A stretch of DNA of 64,000 nt from Bacteroidales bacterium (GTDB lineage Bacteria; Bacteroidota; Bacteroidia; Bacteroidales; P3). The DNA lies in contig JAIKVZ010000025.1 of the NCBI GenBank assembly GCA_024685285.1, forward strand, positions 62,001 through 126,000. The letters run 5' to 3'. Positions within the stretch are counted from its first letter, which is position 1, and every line of letters begins with the position of its first letter. Shown here piece by piece: positions 61,488 to 64,000 of this stretch. The position numbers and the translations under genes are program-made. The notes beneath the pieces are model-generated. The model did no database searches and was not told where the DNA came from. It saw nothing but the letters and a program-made list of their open reading frames with translations.

Positions 61488-62330
61488 TTAGACAATAAGC
61501 GAGAGGTCGAGGCTCTTGATGTGGTGAGTCAAGGCGCCGACCGATATAAAGTCGACCCCCGTCTCGGCATATCGGCGCAGGGATTGCTCGGTTATGCCGC
61601 CGCTGGCCTCGGACTCATAGCGGTGGCCAATGCGGCGCACGGCCTCGGCCAGAGTCTCGGGGTCGAAGTTGTCGAGCATAATGCGGTCCACGCCGCCGTG
61701 GTCGAGCACCTGCTGCAGCTCGTCGAGGCTGCGCACCTCGATCTCTATACACAGGTTGCGGCCAGTGCGGCGCAGATAGTCGCGTGTTCGGTCTATAGCC
61801 TGGCCAATGCCGCCGGCAAAGTCTATGTGGTTGTCCTTGAGCATAATCATGTCGTAGAGGCCGATGCGGTGGTTGGTGCCGCCGCCGCAATGCACGGCAT
61901 ACTTCTCGAGCAGGCGCATATTGGGAGTGGTCTTGCGGGTGTCGAGCAGGCGTGTCCGGGTGCCTTGCAGCAGGGCCACCATGGCGGCCGTCTGGGTGGC
62001 GATGCCGCTCATGCGCTGCATAAAGTTGAGGGCGGTGCGCTCGGCGGTGAGGATGGAGGCGCAGTGGCCCTCAATAGTCATCACCGTGTCGCCCTTGCGC
62101 AGTGGGTTGCCGTCGGCCTTGAGCAGATTGACGGCCAGCGAGGGGTCGACGGTTTCGAAGACCCTGCGGCCCACCTCGGCGCCGCAGAGCACGCCGTCGG
62201 CCTTGGCAACCATGCGAGCCGCGCCCATGGCGTCGGCTGGTATGCAGGCCAGGGTGGAATGGTCGCCGTCGCCCACGTCTTCGCGCAGCGCCATAGCGAT
62301 AATTTCGTCCAAATTACTGATATTCACCAT
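61488..62330 (-). CDS. nadC: Nicotinate-nucleotide pyrophosphorylase (carboxylating)
   Basis: Converts quinolinate and PRPP to NaMN in NAD synthesis. 280 residues. EDVGDGDHSTLACIP, RTALNFMQRMSGIAT, RLLDTRKTTPNMRLLEKYAVHCGGGTNHRIGL-type sequence (RKTTPN and HCGGGTNHR) and ASGGITEQSLRRYAETGVDFIS are visible. The ATG at 62330 matches the family N-terminus; the open extension to 62474 crosses the promoter. nadA and nadB are not in the window. Confidence 0.95.
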   Translation of the reverse strand: MVNISNLDEIIAMALREDVGDGDHSTLACIPADAMGAARMVAKADGVLCGAEVGRRVFETVDPSLAVNLLKADGNPLRKGDTVMTIEGHCASILTAERTALNFMQRMSGIATQTAAMVALLQGTRTRLLDTRKTTPNMRLLEKYAVHCGGGTNHRIGLYDMIMLKDNHIDFAGGIGQAIDRTRDYLRRTGRNLCIEIEVRSLDELQQVLDHGGVDRIMLDNFDPETLAEAVRRIGHRYESEASGGITEQSLRRYAETGVDFISVGALTHHIKSLDLSLIV

Positions 62331-62354
62331 ATTTTCAAAGAACTGATAAAAATG

Positions 62355-62385
62355 CAAAGATACGAAAAAAAAACAAAACGGCAAA
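62355..62385 (-). promoter_or_regulatory. Promoter of nadC
   Basis: On the minus strand TTTG (62382-62385), 19-nt spacer, TATCTTTG (62355-62362); leader about 20 nt before the nadC ATG. Confidence 0.8.
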
Positions 62386-62519
62386 ATAAAAATAAATAAT
62401 ATTCCTGCAGATACATCCTGAAGCCGTCCAACCCCACCCCGCACAACCAATTGACAATCGGCCGTTTGACGCACATAAGTCGCCCTCTGACCGCCAAAAC
62501 ATCGGTGGCCGTGAGTACA

Positions 62520-62574
62520 CCTCCGATGTTGACCCGACTTCTACCCGACCTTAACCCGAACCTAACCCATCTAT
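62520..62574 (+). repeat. 11-bp-unit intergenic repeat, copy F
   Basis: After CTCCGATGTT come GACCCGACTTC (62531-62541), TACCCGACCTT (62542-62552), AACCCGAACCT (62553-62563) and AACCCATCTAT (62564-62574): four units. It sits in the 314-bp gap between nadC and the T9SS cargo gene, followed at once by a strong hairpin. The remaining gap sequence includes ACATCGG words also seen in D. Confidence 0.8.
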
Positions 62575-62580
62575 ATTATT

Positions 62581-62624
62581 GAAAACCAGTCTGTTGTGTG
62601 GTGTTTTACAACAGGCTGGTTTTC
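62581..62624. terminator. 17-bp hairpin downstream of the T9SS cargo gene
   Basis: Arms 62581-62597 and 62608-62624 pair over 17 bp with one G-U pair and a 10-nt loop. It lies just after the stop of the minus-strand gene and touches repeat F. Confidence 0.85.
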
Positions 62625-62644
62625 AATTGTTTATGTTTTTCGGG

Positions 62645-63646
62645 CTATCGCAATATCAGTTTGCGATGGGCGGTGCCGGCAGAGGTGTGGATTTTGAGTA
62701 TGTAGCAGCCCGGGAGGTAACCGCTCATGTCTATCTTGACGGTGCGGCCTGTGGCGGGCTGGCGCAGCAGCAGGCGTCCGGCCACGTCGTAGGCCTCGAC
62801 CATGCGCAGCGGCACCGCGCTGCTCACCGTGGTCACGCCGTCGGTCGGATTGGGGTATAGTTCAACTTTCGGCTCTGTAACCATGACCACACCCGAGTTG
62901 TCAGGCGCAAGGTCCGGGTCAAGTACTGTTATTGGGAATGCGCCTCCCCAGCTATGCTCAGTGGTGTTAACGCCACCTGGATTTTGGAGAATGTTTTTAA
63001 ATCCAGGTGTGACTGGGGCGAGGGCACGGTTGTACCTATCGAAAAGAAATCCATTATGGAATGACCCTTCCTGCCAGTGTGTTGCGTAGGTTGCATTATA
63101 CCGTCCCCTTGTCACTGGCATAGAAGGATCGGCTCTGAAAGATACCAAGAAAGTGTCGGTAACCGGCACTGCTGAATCGAAATAGAACTCCAAACACGGT
63201 CTATAGTCATAGACTAGGACTTTGGATGTATCATAGAGGAAAGCGCCCGTTGTGCTGTCACAAATAATATTACCGGTGCTGTCACGGACAAGAGATAACT
63301 GATAGTCTCCTTTATATTCGTAGAGTTTGGTTTTTCTACAATTTGAGGAAGAATCGATAATAAACAATGTGTCATTACGGATTTGGGCTATATAGACCTT
63401 AATAAAAGACATCACGCTATCATCGGCAGTAACGGCAACCCCATATACATTGATAGGGGTTTCTGTGTGATGAACAGAATATAGTATAAATCGAGACAAA
63501 CTAGCACCCTTAGTAGCATATTGGTAATAGTAGCTAACGGGTTCAGGGTAGCACATATACCTGCAATCGCCGAACTTAACAGTGTCTTGGGCACTGAGCG
63601 TGCATAAGGCAAGCAGAAATGTAATGAGTGTAAATGTTTTTTTCAT
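62645..63646 (-). CDS. Secreted protein with T9SS type A sorting domain
   Basis: 333 residues. Signal peptide 1-19 (KTFTLITFLLALCTLSAQ). The central part (beta-rich, two Cys) is not recognised; it may be a ligand-binding or structural surface domain. The C-terminal 70 residues are a T9SS sorting domain: ELYPNPTDGVTTVS, EAYDVAGRLLLRQ, LPGCYILKIHT, ending RKLILR. ATG 63646 gives the signal peptide; the open frame extends to 63679. A full promoter lies at 63799-63829. Confidence 0.85.
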   Translation of the reverse strand: MKKTFTLITFLLALCTLSAQDTVKFGDCRYMCYPEPVSYYYQYATKGASLSRFILYSVHHTETPINVYGVAVTADDSVMSFIKVYIAQIRNDTLFIIDSSSNCRKTKLYEYKGDYQLSLVRDSTGNIICDSTTGAFLYDTSKVLVYDYRPCLEFYFDSAVPVTDTFLVSFRADPSMPVTRGRYNATYATHWQEGSFHNGFLFDRYNRALAPVTPGFKNILQNPGGVNTTEHSWGGAFPITVLDPDLAPDNSGVVMVTEPKVELYPNPTDGVTTVSSAVPLRMVEAYDVAGRLLLRQPATGRTVKIDMSGYLPGCYILKIHTSAGTAHRKLILR

Positions 63647-63798
63647 GGTTTTATGATGTTTTTTGTTATTTTTAAACAATGCAAATTTTGGCGTTCACAT
63701 ATAATAGACGACGAGAAGGCCAAAACGGCTCAAAATTTAACAATATTTAAGAATTTTTAACATTTCTTGGCGGCAGTGAGGTGTTTTGTTTCAAAATG

Positions 63799-63829
63799 CA
63801 AAGATACGGATTTTTTCCGGATTGGCAAA
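63799..63829 (-). promoter_or_regulatory. Promoter of the T9SS cargo gene
   Basis: On the minus strand TTTG (63826-63829), 19-nt spacer, TATCTTTG (63799-63806): full consensus; leader of about 145 nt before the ATG. Confidence 0.75.
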
Positions 63830-63864
63830 ATATTTTAGGGTGAATTTCTTTTGCTGTCGATTCT

Positions 63865-63979
63865 TTCTCCGCTTCGCTATCGCCATTGCCACCGGCAATG
63901 GCTTCACCCTTTCGGGGTCAGTGGCCCGTCCGGGCCTTCTCCGCTTCGCTATCGCCATTGCCACCGGCAATGGCTTCAC
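63865..63979. repeat. Doublet of a 43-bp palindromic repeat (REP-like)
   Basis: Two identical 43-bp copies at 63865-63907 and 63937-63979 (period 72). Each contains the hairpin GCCATTGCC, ACC loop, GGCAATGGC. The 29-bp spacer has its own hairpin GGCCCG/CGGGCC. In one minus-strand frame the copies read KPLPVAMAIAKRR twice, which I regard as non-coding. The rest of 63647-64000 holds the cargo-gene promoter and AT-rich leader. Confidence 0.8.
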
Positions 63980-64000
63980 ATATTGTTATGAATTATATAA

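Noticed and set aside
63865-63979. CRISPR array with two repeats and one spacer
   Set aside because: Repeat is 43 bp, strongly palindromic, the spacer itself is palindromic, and there are only two copies without cas genes.
63791-63979. Small minus-strand ORF with repeated KPLPVAMAIAKRR
   Set aside because: It is simply the translation of the palindromic doublet; no ribosome site or plausible protein.

Overview
The window looks like chromosome of a Bacteroidales-type anaerobe (phylum Bacteroidota). The evidence is: promoters of the Bacteroidota form TTTG / about 19 nt / TAnnTTTG in front of many genes (best at korA, nadC, pruA and the secreted gene near the right end); type IX secretion (T9SS) sorting domains on several products; families typical of the phylum (DUF6029 barrel with an Omp28-like lipoprotein, DUF6427, DUF6913, DUF2027, a 306-residue phosphoglycerate dehydrogenase); and TPP/ferredoxin 2-oxoacid oxidoreductase metabolism. 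The species cannot be fixed from the window. Almost everything is core housekeeping. I see no prophage, IS element, true CRISPR array, rRNA or tRNA.

Layout. 1-12077 (minus strand): polA (partial), pdxA, pepA and an ABC exporter, then a tight cluster DUF721-recF-ispH-M23 peptidase-unknown-lpdA that probably reads from one promoter before lpdA. 12441-20266 (plus): outer-membrane barrel, thioredoxin-like protein, tpiA, FtsX-like permease, sensor kinase, 2-phosphosulfolactate phosphatase and PAP2 phosphatase. 20474-23625 (minus): a membrane protein with a T9SS type B domain paired with an ECF sigma factor, then trmO and an Fe-S aldo/keto reductase. 23694-37434 (plus): korAB, a secreted subtilase, DUF6427, rnhB, DUF6913, dapA, a shortened prenyl synthase, TlpA-like/DUF6029/Omp28-like proteins and a MATE pump. 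A secreted unknown follows on the minus strand, then valS, serC, serA, an ATP-grasp-like protein and mntP on the plus strand. 45984-51736 (minus): ispG, lipoprotein, DUF2027-like, mpl, HD phosphohydrolase, xerD. gapA and a metal-chelate binding lipoprotein (plus), pruA (minus), a small lipoprotein and a TonB-dependent receptor (plus), and queG, a THUMP methyltransferase, yihY, nadC and a T9SS cargo protein (minus) complete it.

The genes together describe glycolysis (tpiA, gapA), serine synthesis (serA, serC), the MEP isoprenoid route (ispH, ispG), lysine/DAP and murein recycling (dapA, mpl), NAD and PLP synthesis (nadC, pdxA), and an envelope built around T9SS, lipoproteins and beta-barrels.

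The most unusual signal is not a gene. It is a dispersed intergenic repeat whose core is two to four 11-bp units, AACCCGACCTT followed by AACCCGAACCT, often with a GGCTTTGTTCGG motif about 60-90 bp away. Six copies lie between genes (three of them between convergent genes) and a related block lies inside the Omp28-like gene. Also notable are an IspG that seems to lack the central domain usual in this phylum, a PolA with a degenerate proofreading domain, palindrome-rich in-frame insertions in Mpl and perhaps ValS, a prenyl synthase with an apparent internal deletion, and an anti-sigma-like protein carrying a T9SS type B domain.
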